A stretch of 64,000 nucleotides of DNA from Paenibacillus mesophilus (GCF_005938385.1 NZ_VCRA01000007.1:62001-126000); one strand, 5' to 3'; numbered from the stretch's first letter, positions 25,672-34,142 are shown. Numbers and translations are program-made. Notes: generated from the letters alone by a model not told the origin.

Positions 25672-27789
25672 TTAAACTCCCTGAGTTTGTTGAATAAATT
25701 TTCTCCTTATAGCTTCCAGCAGTATGTTTTGCCATTCGTCATAGCGGACCTGCCACAGATCGCCGAGATTCGCCCCGCCGACGTTCAAGTCGATCGGTTT
25801 GCCGCTGTCGTCGGTAAAGATGTCGTGGCATAAAGCGCCGCAATGATTAATGGACGTCACTTTGCCAAGTTCGGCGAGAAACGGCTCCGTGATGACGATC
25901 CCGTAATGGTAGCGGTCGGATTCGTTCTTGATCAGTTTGTACTGCACAATCTCGGTATTTAACACGAAATCGCATAGCGGCTGCGGGATGCTGCCCCAAT
26001 CCTTTTTCATCCTGGCGTCGGAACCGACGATAGGCGCATTGACAACATAGAAATTCGAAATCCTCGTCCCCGATGAACCCAGATTGGACCCGCCGTCGGC
26101 TCTCGGCTCGAGCCTTACCGTTCCGCCGCCGGCGGACAGCCTCCATCCGGTCGCCGTACCCGCATCCAAATGCAGCTGATCCAAGGCATACACGGACATG
26201 GCGGACGTATTGGGCGTTTTGATCCCGCCAACCTCGACGCCGTCTATCTTCGCTTTCAAGATGGATGAACCGGACTGGGTATTGAGCTCCAATACCGGGT
26301 TCAGCGTTCTCGAGTGTAGATTGTTCGAATAAAGATCGCAGCCCGATACAGTGGTTGTTCCTTTTATGGAATCGTTTTTGAATATGGGCGGAGCAAGCGT
26401 CGCTTTGTTCTCTTGTCTGAAATTGATGACGGAACAGTCACGGCCGCCGACGTAGAACGGAGCTATAATTGCGTTTACCGGCCTCCCGTCGGCATTCGCG
26501 GCATTTTGGTACAAAGTGGAATTGACGACCAATGCACAGCTTTCCGATTTCACTCTAAAAGCGGCGTCGCCGAAGAAAAACCCTATCCCGCCGTTGGGCA
26601 GTCCGTCGGCAAGTATGGTCTCGCCGGCTTGCGAATAGTCCTTTCTGGACGGGGAATCGGACTGACACATGTTGATGTGATTATTGGAAGCGTTTATCAA
26701 AAATCCGATCCTTTGCTCCCTGCCGCCTGACGTGCCGGGATCTTTGCCGTTCGCATAATAACCGGACCAGCCGTGTATGAACGACAAATGGTTGGACCCG
26801 CCGTTGACCTCTGTACCGATCGGGTTGAAAATGGTAATGCCGTTCGTGAAATGCCCGTCGCCGGAATTAACGACCAAACCTTTGGTAAACTCATCGCAAT
26901 TGGGCGACGAAACAAGCCGGAAATTATTCAATAGCAGCTCATATCCCGGTGCGTTGGTTGTAAAGCAGTCTTTCTTGGTGTTGTATACATAAACGGTGTC
27001 CCACACAGCGCCATATATATGACTTACCACAATCCCTTTGCAGTTGAGATTGTTTCCGTCTACTACGATATCTTTAGCGTTGCCGACAAAGTAAGTGCCG
27101 TTCGTCTTTAATACAGGCTCGCCGGCCCATGTGCCGACTGCTCGAATATAGAAACATTCCAAGTTAACGTTGTTTTTCAAGACGACGGATGCAGATACTG
27201 CGGCGATTTTGCCGCCTGTATTGATGGCGAACGAAGCGTACGTTCTGTTCGGCGACTGGGACGAGTTGCCGGCATTCATGGAGCAGGAGTCGATCGCTTT
27301 CTGCACCCGCAGCACATCATCGGTTACGCCATCGAGAACCGCCCCCCAACCGTATACGTTGCCCGTCACCCTGGCTGCGTGTCTTTCGGACGGCAGGAAC
27401 TCGTAAGTGCCTCTGTCGGTTACGACATCGTAGCCCGAGAAAGAGTTGGGCGTGATCGACGCCACAATGTGCGTGCTGGCTGCGAAATCGCCGCTCGGCT
27501 CCCACAAATAAAGAACGCCGTATTCCGTACACAACCGGTCGACTCCTTGAGGAACGGAGCTTCCGCTCGTTACCAAATCGTAACCGTGTCCGTATACTTC
27601 TTCTGAAACCGTTTTCTTTTTTCCGAAAACGACATCCGTCATCCCCAGCATTTCCGCCGCGGCCACCGTCGCCCCCGCCGCTCCGAGCGAAGCGAGCAGC
27701 TTTCTTCTGCTCAGCTTGGGCCGTACACGCTCTTCCGATTCAGTGAATATCGTCCCATCAGCGATGTCCTGATCCAACTTATCCCGCAT
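25672..27789 (-). CDS. Tat-exported beta-helix protein with C-terminal S74 self-cleaving chaperone domain
   Basis: 705 residues. The Tat signal is SRRKLLASLG (Arg 28-29), VYG lies at 65-67, and GAVLDGVTDDVLRVQKAID begins the helix. The last 115 residues match the peptidase S74 intramolecular chaperone of phage tailspikes and endosialidases: SDARMKKDWGSI, then YHYGIVITEPF and YDEWQNILLEAI. The Ser590/Lys595 dyad that self-cleaves in that family is present. The domain normally trimerises the stalk and is then released. The ATG at 27789 has AAGGAGG 7 bases upstream. The frame runs on to 27882 without a ribosome site. Confidence 0.85.
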   Translation of the reverse strand: MRDKLDQDIADGTIFTESEERVRPKLSRRKLLASLGAAGATVAAAEMLGMTDVVFGKKKTVSEEVYGHGYDLVTSGSSVPQGVDRLCTEYGVLYLWEPSGDFAASTHIVASITPNSFSGYDVVTDRGTYEFLPSERHAARVTGNVYGWGAVLDGVTDDVLRVQKAIDSCSMNAGNSSQSPNRTYASFAINTGGKIAAVSASVVLKNNVNLECFYIRAVGTWAGEPVLKTNGTYFVGNAKDIVVDGNNLNCKGIVVSHIYGAVWDTVYVYNTKKDCFTTNAPGYELLLNNFRLVSSPNCDEFTKGLVVNSGDGHFTNGITIFNPIGTEVNGGSNHLSFIHGWSGYYANGKDPGTSGGREQRIGFLINASNNHINMCQSDSPSRKDYSQAGETILADGLPNGGIGFFFGDAAFRVKSESCALVVNSTLYQNAANADGRPVNAIIAPFYVGGRDCSVINFRQENKATLAPPIFKNDSIKGTTTVSGCDLYSNNLHSRTLNPVLELNTQSGSSILKAKIDGVEVGGIKTPNTSAMSVYALDQLHLDAGTATGWRLSAGGGTVRLEPRADGGSNLGSSGTRISNFYVVNAPIVGSDARMKKDWGSIPQPLCDFVLNTEIVQYKLIKNESDRYHYGIVITEPFLAELGKVTSINHCGALCHDIFTDDSGKPIDLNVGGANLGDLWQVRYDEWQNILLEAIRRKFIQQTQGV

Positions 27790-27895
27790 CCCCATTCCTC
27801 CTTGAAATCGATACGTAAAGCCGTGCTCAATTCCCGAGGCGCGCCTTGTCGGCGCACCCGGGGACTTATGTGATGGCGGCATCGCTTGCCGACGG

Positions 27896-29230
27896 CTATC
27901 TGGCCTTCAGCTCGGCCAATTTTTTGTCCAATTCCTCCTCCGCCCGTTTCAATCCGCTGTTGATATCGGTATTGCCTTTCAACACTTCCATCAGTTGATT
28001 TTGTACGATCGTCATCCCTTCGCGGTCGTATATCGTGACCGGCGGAATAACCGGGTACGTCTGGTTGAACAAGCCTTTCAAGTTTTTCCCTTTGGCGGCC
28101 GGGTTGTTCTCGAACGCGTGCTCCAATATCGCTTTATCCTTCAGACCGGTAATCCGCCCGTTCTTGGTCGCTTCCAGCTGCACCTCGGGGTCCGTGCTCA
28201 GATAAGAAATGATCTGGAACGCCAAATCCGCATGCTTGCCCCCTTGCGGCAGGACGAAGCCGTCGGAGAACAAGCCCGTATTGACGTTAGGCTTATCCTT
28301 GAGCGTCGGATACGTGACCATATCCCAGCGGAAGCCTTCCTTCTCCGCCGCGACTATGTCGGAATTTTGCAAATACAGGATTTCCGCGATCATCGCCACG
28401 TTCCGCGTCTTCAGAAACTCGTCCCGCGTGCTTATATTTCTTTGACTTTGCGGCATCGGCTCGGGGTACGTCCGCTTCATGAGCTCGAACAACGACTTCC
28501 AGCCGTCGGTCGTCACCGCCGCTTTCCCCGTCTTGGCATCGAGATACGGGATTCCCATCTGCATTTGCAGGCGATTCAGCGCGCCCGGCGGACGGAAGCC
28601 TATATAGTTCACGCCGTTGTCCGGCCGCGACAGCTTCTTGCCGAGCTCGATCGTCTCGTCCCACGTCATATTGTCTTTCGGGTAGGCGACCCCGAACTTG
28701 TCGAAAATGTCCTTGTTGTACTGAAGCGCGAACAAGAGAGTGTTGTAAGGCAAATAATAGATTTGTCCTTGATCCGAGTACGATTTGATGCTGTCCACCA
28801 GCTTGGAATCGAACTTGTTGAAATCGAAGCCATGCTTCTTGGCGAGCGGTTGCAAGTCGATCGGCACCTTGAGCGGGGTGAGCAGATGGATGTTGGTCAG
28901 GCCTTCCCAAATGATATCGGGAATGTCCCCTGCCGCCAGCAGCTCCTCGATCGTCGTTCCTTTTTCGTTTTTGACGAGCTGCAGCGTCACATGCGGGAAT
29001 TTTTTCTTGACGAACTGGTTGATGTATTTCTCGAAATCGTCCAGCACCGTATGCGCGTAAAACTTCAGCGTTACCGGCTCTTCCTGCTTAGCCGGCGCTT
29101 TCGTCTGCTCCTTCGGCTGTGTCTGTTCATCCGGTTGGGCCGTACTGCCGTTATTCCCCGACCCGCAGCCTGCCGCTAGCACGGCGACCGCTAGCAGCGC
29201 CGTGCCTGCTCCGAGCAACTTTTTGTTCAT
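27896..29230 (-). CDS. ABC sugar transporter solute-binding lipoprotein (family 1)
   Basis: 444 residues with lipobox LAAGC after a Lys-started signal, a Gln/Glu/Lys/Pro-rich linker and a family 1 binding fold. It shares YNKDIFDKFGVAYPKDNMTW and a charged C-terminal helix (GNTDINSGLKRAEEELDKKLA) with its paralogues at 21426 and 32530. It is the first gene of a probable operon with the two beta-helix genes downstream (106-bp and 16-bp gaps), transcribed from the shared-type promoter at 29308. No permease is nearby. It presumably feeds an unlinked MsmX-type or dedicated ABC importer. Confidence 0.88.
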   Translation of the reverse strand: MNKKLLGAGTALLAVAVLAAGCGSGNNGSTAQPDEQTQPKEQTKAPAKQEEPVTLKFYAHTVLDDFEKYINQFVKKKFPHVTLQLVKNEKGTTIEELLAAGDIPDIIWEGLTNIHLLTPLKVPIDLQPLAKKHGFDFNKFDSKLVDSIKSYSDQGQIYYLPYNTLLFALQYNKDIFDKFGVAYPKDNMTWDETIELGKKLSRPDNGVNYIGFRPPGALNRLQMQMGIPYLDAKTGKAAVTTDGWKSLFELMKRTYPEPMPQSQRNISTRDEFLKTRNVAMIAEILYLQNSDIVAAEKEGFRWDMVTYPTLKDKPNVNTGLFSDGFVLPQGGKHADLAFQIISYLSTDPEVQLEATKNGRITGLKDKAILEHAFENNPAAKGKNLKGLFNQTYPVIPPVTIYDREGMTIVQNQLMEVLKGNTDINSGLKRAEEELDKKLAELKAR

Positions 29231-29307
29231 TTGGATATCCCCCTTTGATCCGCCATAGACGGAATTCGGTATACGGTGACTGAAACATGCTGCCGCCGAC
29301 TGAACTC

Positions 29308-29427
29308 ATTATAAGTAAACGAAATGACGCGGGTCTTTAGAGAATATCTCACAATATTGCGATTTTGCTGCTGTGGTAAACGCTTACTCCATCCGGGTTT
29401 TACGGCCCGTTTGCATTTTCTTGACTT
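29308..29427 (-). promoter_or_regulatory. Shared promoter/operator region, copy 3
   Basis: On the minus strand: -10 TATAAT (29313-29308), an 18-bp spacer, and TCTAAAGACC (29341-29332). Block B is GGTAAACGCTTACT (29375-29388), which also scores 12 of 14 as a cre site, and block C is CGTTTGCATTTTCTTGACTT (29408-29427). The B-to-C distance is 33 bp, as in copy 2. It lies about 80-200 bases upstream of the solute-binding-protein start at 29230. Confidence 0.65.
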
Positions 29428-29484
29428 CTTGTCCCGGCCGGGCCGGTGCGAGAGCCGGTCTACTGCTTATGAAGACGCAAAAAA

Positions 29485-29766
29485 GCCCGGACAAGTCCGG
29501 GATGAGCTGTTGAGAAATTCTGCAATGAGAGGAAGCAGCGAAGACAGGAGGCAGGGAATGTGCTCCACTTCCGTTAAAATCAAGTTGTCTTATTTGAATA
29601 TAAGAGGTTACAACTCGATTTAAGCATATCCTTCCGAAGCCAGCTTTGCTTACGCAAAGCTCTCAAGTCAGACGCTTCGCTTTACGCCCATCTCCCTGCC
29701 CCCTCTTTGTATTTCAAATTTCTCATTTTGACTTTCACAACAACTTAGGCCCGGACAAATCCAGAC
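29485..29766. repeat. 282-bp element with long imperfect inverted arms
   Basis: The arm 29485-29557 is roughly two-thirds identical, by eye, to the reverse complement of 29693-29766. Shared segments include GTCCGGG, TGTTG, AATGAGA and GGCAGGGA. The left arm contains its own hairpin, CCCGGAC-AA-GTCCGGG (29486-29501), next to AAAAAA, which can terminate minus-strand transcription. The core has two more hairpins: CTTAT/ATAAG near 29590, and AGCTTTGC-TTAC-GCAAAGCT (29643-29662). No credible protein is encoded. It may be a MITE-like remnant or a structured RNA. Confidence 0.5.
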
Positions 29767-29769
29767 TCG

Positions 29770-30600
29770 TCATGTGGCGCCGCCGCGCCCGCGTTTCTGC
29801 TGCTCCCGCCACTGCTGGGGACTGCTGCCGTACTTCTGCTTGAACAGTCTCGAGAAGTAATGAATGCTGTTGAAGCCGGTCGCTTCGGCTATTTGCTGGA
29901 TGCCCATCTCGGTGTTGGCCAAATAGCTGACCGCGGCGTTCAGCCGGAGCTTGTTCAAATAATGGATCGGCGTGACACCCGCTTCGTTCTTGAAAGCGCG
30001 AACGAGATAAGACGGATTCAGATGCACTTTGCGGGCCAAGGCGGTCAAATCGAGCGGGTCGTAGTATTCGGATTCCATTTGCCGGATCAGCCGTTGAATC
30101 GATTGTCTCGTCGTCGGATCGTCTTCGGCGGGTGCGTCGCGGTCTTCCCGGAAATATTGCCGGATCAGCAATATCGTCTTCCTGATGTCAAGCAGAACGA
30201 TTTCCGCTTCGAAGTCGGGGTCGCGCTTGTGGCTGATCAAAGATAAAGTCAACGATTCGAGCGTTTGTCTAATCATCTGCAGCTTGGGCGAGCCGTAGTC
30301 CGCGTTTTTCTGCAAGCGATTCCACTCGATCGCCTGCTCGACCGTCAGAAACGACTCGGGGTCGACGGCGTCCAGCTCGATAAACCAGAAGCTTAAGGGG
30401 GTCAGGAATCGCAGCCGATGGGGGGTATTCGGCGTAAGCATGAACAGGGACGGAGAAGGGACGTCATATTCGACGCCCATCCAATCCAATACGGTCTCCC
30501 CTTGCGTAACATAAAGCATTTCACAGAAAGGATGGATGCCGCCGCTTCTGCCCGACCGGTCGAGAACTTGGTTGTAATGGTTGAAAGACCTAATTCGCAA
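29770..30600 (-). CDS. AraC-family transcriptional regulator with cupin sensor
   Basis: 276 residues. The cupin half (GGIHPFCEMLYVTQGETVLDWMG, LFMLTPNTPHRL) and the AraC double helix-turn-helix (LARKVHLNPSYLVRAFKNEAGVTP, then TGFNSIHYFSRLFKQKYGSSPQQW) are clear. It is very similar throughout to the regulator at 38472 (shared SGGIHPF.EMLY, EAIYWNRLQK-type and NSIHYFSRLFK segments), so the two arose by duplication. It lies between two solute-binding-protein/beta-helix operons on the same strand, with its own 123-bp upstream region, and is a candidate regulator of one or both. ATG start; the ribosome site GGGAGGGATCGCC is reasonable. Confidence 0.88.
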   Translation of the reverse strand: MRIRSFNHYNQVLDRSGRSGGIHPFCEMLYVTQGETVLDWMGVEYDVPSPSLFMLTPNTPHRLRFLTPLSFWFIELDAVDPESFLTVEQAIEWNRLQKNADYGSPKLQMIRQTLESLTLSLISHKRDPDFEAEIVLLDIRKTILLIRQYFREDRDAPAEDDPTTRQSIQRLIRQMESEYYDPLDLTALARKVHLNPSYLVRAFKNEAGVTPIHYLNKLRLNAAVSYLANTEMGIQQIAEATGFNSIHYFSRLFKQKYGSSPQQWREQQKRGRGGAT

Positions 30601-30723
30601 GGCGATCCCTCCCGTACAGCTATTCCTGTATATACAGGAATTATACGCGAAGGCCGGACGATCCGGCTAGTTCAAAGTCGGAGCCATTATTGTACAAGCA
30701 GTAACCGCGCCGCCGACAAAAGT

Positions 30724-32478
30724 CTAAAGCTTCACTCTCGCTTCGCCGGTCGGCGTTCGGTACACCCTGCCCGCGCCCAAGCTGCCCGCTCCCGCCGAAG
30801 CATCGTCCGCGTATACCGGAGCGTGTACGGTCATCCCGTATACGACGGCCGCATTCGCGTAATCCGACAGTAGCGAAGCGGAACCGATCACGTTCGCGAA
30901 CCCTTCGATCCGCGCATTGTGCTGCCGGCTCTTGAATTTGCAGTACACCGTAGTTTTGGCGGCCATCGCCGGCGTCAGCACGAGTCCGGACGTGACGATG
31001 TCGGTGTAAAGTCCGAGCTCCGTATCGCGCACCTTCAAATCGTCCGATTTGCTGGCCATTACCGCATTCGTGCAGGTGCCGATATGCCTGATGCCGACAA
31101 ATTCGCTACTCAGCGTAGCGAATACGTCGTCGGTAATCGTATCGGCTTCGAAGAACCGGGTAAACGAGATCAGGTTGGTGCAATCCCCGATGAACGTCCC
31201 GCCGTCGATAACGACATTGGACCAATCGCCCATGAGCAAGGAACCGATCGCGCCGTATTCCGGGTCGTTATGAAGCGAGAAGCTGCCGATCCGTACATTG
31301 GAGCCTCGATCGGATACGAACGCGCCGTGGGGACGGCTGTACTTGACAGACTTGCCACAATTGCGTGCGGCCACCTGATGGACGACATGCTGCATTTTCG
31401 AGCCGGGATGCGGATAGCCGGCCGTATTGCCGAACAGCCCGATCACCGTCTCGCACCGCTCCGCAACGACACTGTGGACCACCACTCCGGTGTCCTCCTG
31501 ATACGTTCCGCCGGCCAGGCACAGCGCCATGTAGCAGTCGATCGCGATTATGCTGGCGATGACGGCTTTTCTACCGCCGTATAGGGACGGATTGACGCCG
31601 GCCTCGCACGTAACCGCCCTTCCTCCTTTGCGCGACTTGTCGTGCGCCGCGTTTTTGACCGTAATGCTGCCCGCATGCCATTCCGTATGATTTCTCCGCA
31701 AATACAATCCGCCTTGGGCCGGAACATTCCCGCAATCGACCTTCAATTCGGTGATGTGCACGTTTTTGACGCCGGGAACGCCGGTTACCGCCGCGTCATA
31801 CGTCGTTTGCGCGACAATCTTCAACCAATTCGGTCCGCCGAATGTCGTGTTGTTCCACAGCGTAATCGTCTCGCCGATCCCGTAAGCTCCGCCCGCCCAG
31901 TCCAGAACGGCCGTGCCGCCGCCCTGCTTCTTCAACTGCAGCGCCATCGCCTGAAGCTGCGGATACGAATTCGTCGCCCCGTTGTCGCCTTTCGCGCCGT
32001 AGCGGGTGGCGAGCAGCCCGCCTGTTTTACGAAGCACCGCTATATTGCCGTTAGCCAGCACATGATCGCCGAAGCCGTCGGGCGTTCCCGAGAAGTCGGC
32101 CGGCTGGATGATGTCGTATAACGCTCCGCCAAGCGGTCCGAGCGGCGTCCCCGCCCAGCCCGCATAATAGGAGACGGTTGAAGCGAGCTTCCCGGCCGGT
32201 ATGTCGGCCAGCTTCATCTCCGCCACATTGTCGAAGCAATAGAGCGGCGAACAGCATTCGTCCGGGCCCGGACCGCCGTATACGGCGCTCATGACGGAGT
32301 GGCCGGGGGGTGCCGAACCCGCCGCTCCCGCATAGCCGCCTTCCCCGAACAAGAGACCCGCCGCGGCGGCCGCCCCCGCAACCGAGAGGGAAGCGAGTAC
32401 TTCCCTCCTGCTTAACGTGCGCCGATCCGCATCGGCTTCCATCGTCCGGGCAATGTCGTCATTCGATTTCGTCGTCAT
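30724..32478 (-). CDS. Tat-exported tailspike-like beta-helix protein
   Basis: 584 residues. The Tat signal is SRREVLASLS (Arg 24-25), then an Ala-rich stretch and VYG at 66-68. Residues about 85-150 (KLADIPAGKLASTVSYYAGWAG, LGGALYDI) are the same tailspike-type N-terminal domain as in 23649. The helix opens with ATRYGAKGDNGATNSYPQLQAMALQL. Turns such as NVHITELKV and NVRIGSFSLH follow. There is no S74 domain. It is probably a polysaccharide-active enzyme or binding protein at the cell surface. The ATG at 32478 has GGGGAG upstream. It lies 51 bp after the solute-binding-protein gene and is in operon with it. Confidence 0.82.
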   Translation of the reverse strand: MTTKSNDDIARTMEADADRRTLSRREVLASLSVAGAAAAAGLLFGEGGYAGAAGSAPPGHSVMSAVYGGPGPDECCSPLYCFDNVAEMKLADIPAGKLASTVSYYAGWAGTPLGPLGGALYDIIQPADFSGTPDGFGDHVLANGNIAVLRKTGGLLATRYGAKGDNGATNSYPQLQAMALQLKKQGGGTAVLDWAGGAYGIGETITLWNNTTFGGPNWLKIVAQTTYDAAVTGVPGVKNVHITELKVDCGNVPAQGGLYLRRNHTEWHAGSITVKNAAHDKSRKGGRAVTCEAGVNPSLYGGRKAVIASIIAIDCYMALCLAGGTYQEDTGVVVHSVVAERCETVIGLFGNTAGYPHPGSKMQHVVHQVAARNCGKSVKYSRPHGAFVSDRGSNVRIGSFSLHNDPEYGAIGSLLMGDWSNVVIDGGTFIGDCTNLISFTRFFEADTITDDVFATLSSEFVGIRHIGTCTNAVMASKSDDLKVRDTELGLYTDIVTSGLVLTPAMAAKTTVYCKFKSRQHNARIEGFANVIGSASLLSDYANAAVVYGMTVHAPVYADDASAGAGSLGAGRVYRTPTGEARVKL

Positions 32479-32529
32479 CCTCGTCCCACTCCCCGCTTGC
32501 AACAGATTGATTGGACTGCTCGGATTCCA

Positions 32530-33810
32530 TTATTTCTTCTGCTGCTCCAATAACTTGTCCGCCCTGTCGTTCGCATCCCGCAGAGCCGAGTTGATGTCTT
32601 TGCCGCCCAATACTTCGTTCAACGCTTTGGCCAATTCGGCTCTGACGATCGAATCGTAGCGGTGGACTTTGTACAGAGGCGCCGATTGCAGCTTGAAGAT
32701 CGCTTCGATGTTTTTGCCCTTGAGCGACTGCAGGTTCGCCCCGAACACTTTCTGCGGCTCGGTATCGACGAGACTGGAGACGTAGCCGCTGCGGCTTATG
32801 TCCATCTGCACTTCTTTGGAGGTCAAGTACGCGATGACCTGGAACGCCGCCTCCTTGTGCTTACTCAGCGACGAGATGCTCAAATTGTGCGAATCGACCT
32901 GAAACGACTTGCCCGGCACTTGCTCGTACGTCGGCATCGTAACCATATCCCAGTTCTGGTTGATTCCTTTCTTGAAGTTGTCCTCGAAATTGCCGAGCAC
33001 GTTCCAGAACGCGGACATCGCCACCGTTCCTTTGTAGAAGTCCGTCATGTTGTTGCCGCGGCTGTTGCCCGGTATAGTATATATCGTCCTCAAGTTGTCA
33101 AGCGCGAGCCCGAAACGCTCCGCTTCGAGATTCGCTTTGCCGTCGGCCTTCACAAACGGGGTTGTCAGCTGGGAAACCGCCGAGTACGAGTCGCTCGCGT
33201 CCAATCCTTTGTAATTGACGCCGCCGTCCGTCCGGGTTACTTTGGCCGCGAGCTCCGCCGCCTGCTTCCAGGTCATGCCGTCCTTCGGATAAGGGACGCC
33301 GAACTTGTCGAACAAGTCCTTGTTGTAATACAGCACGGCGAAGTTGCGGTAGATCGGCAGCGCGTACAGCTCGCCCTTGTCTCCCCACATTTTGATCGCG
33401 TCAATCGCGAGCGGGTCCAGCTTCGTGACGTCGAAGCCGTTCTTTTTCACCAGCTCGTTCAAATCCTGCAGCACGTTCAGATTGATATACTCCGCGTACC
33501 AAGGCGTGCTGTTGTAAAGCAAATCCGGGAACGTCCCCGCCGCCACGAGATCCTCGGGCAGCTGCCCCTTCTGCCTGAGCAGAGGCTGCAGCGTAATGTG
33601 CGGATACTTTTTGCGCACCGCCTCCACGATCAGATCCTGGATCGGAAAAGCGTTCTGCATATACAAGGTAAGCGTAACCGGCTCCGGCGCCGCCTGCTTC
33701 TCCTTGCCTCCCGCCGTATCCGCTCCTTTCGGCGCATCCGCCGCTTTGCCGCATCCGGATGCCGCGACAAGTACGGCCATCAGTGCAGCCATCGGCCAAA
33801 AACATCTCAT
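32530..33810 (-). CDS. ABC sugar transporter solute-binding lipoprotein (family 1)
   Basis: 426 residues with signal MRCFWPMAALMAVLVAASGC (lipobox ASGC), an Ala/Lys-rich linker, and a family 1 binding fold with the paralogue motif YNKDLFDKFGVPYPKDGMTW and a C-terminal DINSALRDANDRADKLL helix. The second of two nearby ATGs (33810) is preferred because GGGGG is 7 bases before it and only one base from the ATG at 33816. It is transcribed from shared promoter copy 2 and followed by a beta-helix gene. As with the other two, no permease accompanies it. Confidence 0.88.
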   Translation of the reverse strand: MRCFWPMAALMAVLVAASGCGKAADAPKGADTAGGKEKQAAPEPVTLTLYMQNAFPIQDLIVEAVRKKYPHITLQPLLRQKGQLPEDLVAAGTFPDLLYNSTPWYAEYINLNVLQDLNELVKKNGFDVTKLDPLAIDAIKMWGDKGELYALPIYRNFAVLYYNKDLFDKFGVPYPKDGMTWKQAAELAAKVTRTDGGVNYKGLDASDSYSAVSQLTTPFVKADGKANLEAERFGLALDNLRTIYTIPGNSRGNNMTDFYKGTVAMSAFWNVLGNFEDNFKKGINQNWDMVTMPTYEQVPGKSFQVDSHNLSISSLSKHKEAAFQVIAYLTSKEVQMDISRSGYVSSLVDTEPQKVFGANLQSLKGKNIEAIFKLQSAPLYKVHRYDSIVRAELAKALNEVLGGKDINSALRDANDRADKLLEQQKK

Positions 33811-33845
33811 GTTCATTCCCCCTGTGTGATCATCGCTACATCCTT

Positions 33846-33966
33846 ATCATAATGAAACGCCGGGGGGCGGTCTTTAGATGATCCGTGCCTATCGTCGATT
33901 TGCGGCCGCGCGGGGAAACCGCTTTCCTGCTGTCGTTTCGCGCCGCCGTTTGCACAAAACTGACAT
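33846..33966 (-). promoter_or_regulatory. Shared promoter/operator region, copy 2
   Basis: On the minus strand: -10 TATGAT (33851-33846), a 17-bp spacer, and TCTAAAGACC with one change at its outer end (33878-33869, reads ATCTAAAGACC). Block B is GGAAACCGCTTTCC (33914-33927) and block C is CGTTTGCACAAAACTGACAT (33947-33966). Distances from A to C (78 bp) equal those in copy 1. An extra hairpin GGAACCGG/CCGGTTCC (33969-33999) lies just beyond. Confidence 0.65.
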
Positions 33967-34091
33967 GCGGAACCGGGAGATGGCTCGTACTCCGGTTCCC
34001 CCAGTAAAATAACGGTTGTTTGCGAGACTGTGATTAACTGGTGAGTTAAGGAGTGTCTCTTATGCCGATTTCAGAGAGGCCGAGCATAAGC

Positions 34092-34135
34092 AAAAAGCAG
34101 CCGCCATGGCGATTTTTCGCCCAAGACAGCTGCCC
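34092..34135 (-). terminator. Terminator of the 37104-34143 operon
   Basis: On the minus strand GCAGCTG and inner GGGCGA pair with TCGCC and GGCTGC, followed by TTTTTGC. It lies directly after the dehydrogenase stop at 34143. Confidence 0.65.
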
Positions 34136-34142
34136 CGAATTC

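Noticed and set aside
29324..29623. Short plus-strand coding frame upstream of the AraC gene
   Set aside because: It overlaps the shared promoter and the inverted-arm element. Composition is not protein-like and no ribosome site is present.
19717..33810. Prophage or tailspike cassette
   Set aside because: Tail domains and S74 suggest phage origin, but there are no capsid, portal, terminase, integrase or lysis genes, and each beta-helix protein has a Tat signal and sits with lipoprotein and regulator genes.
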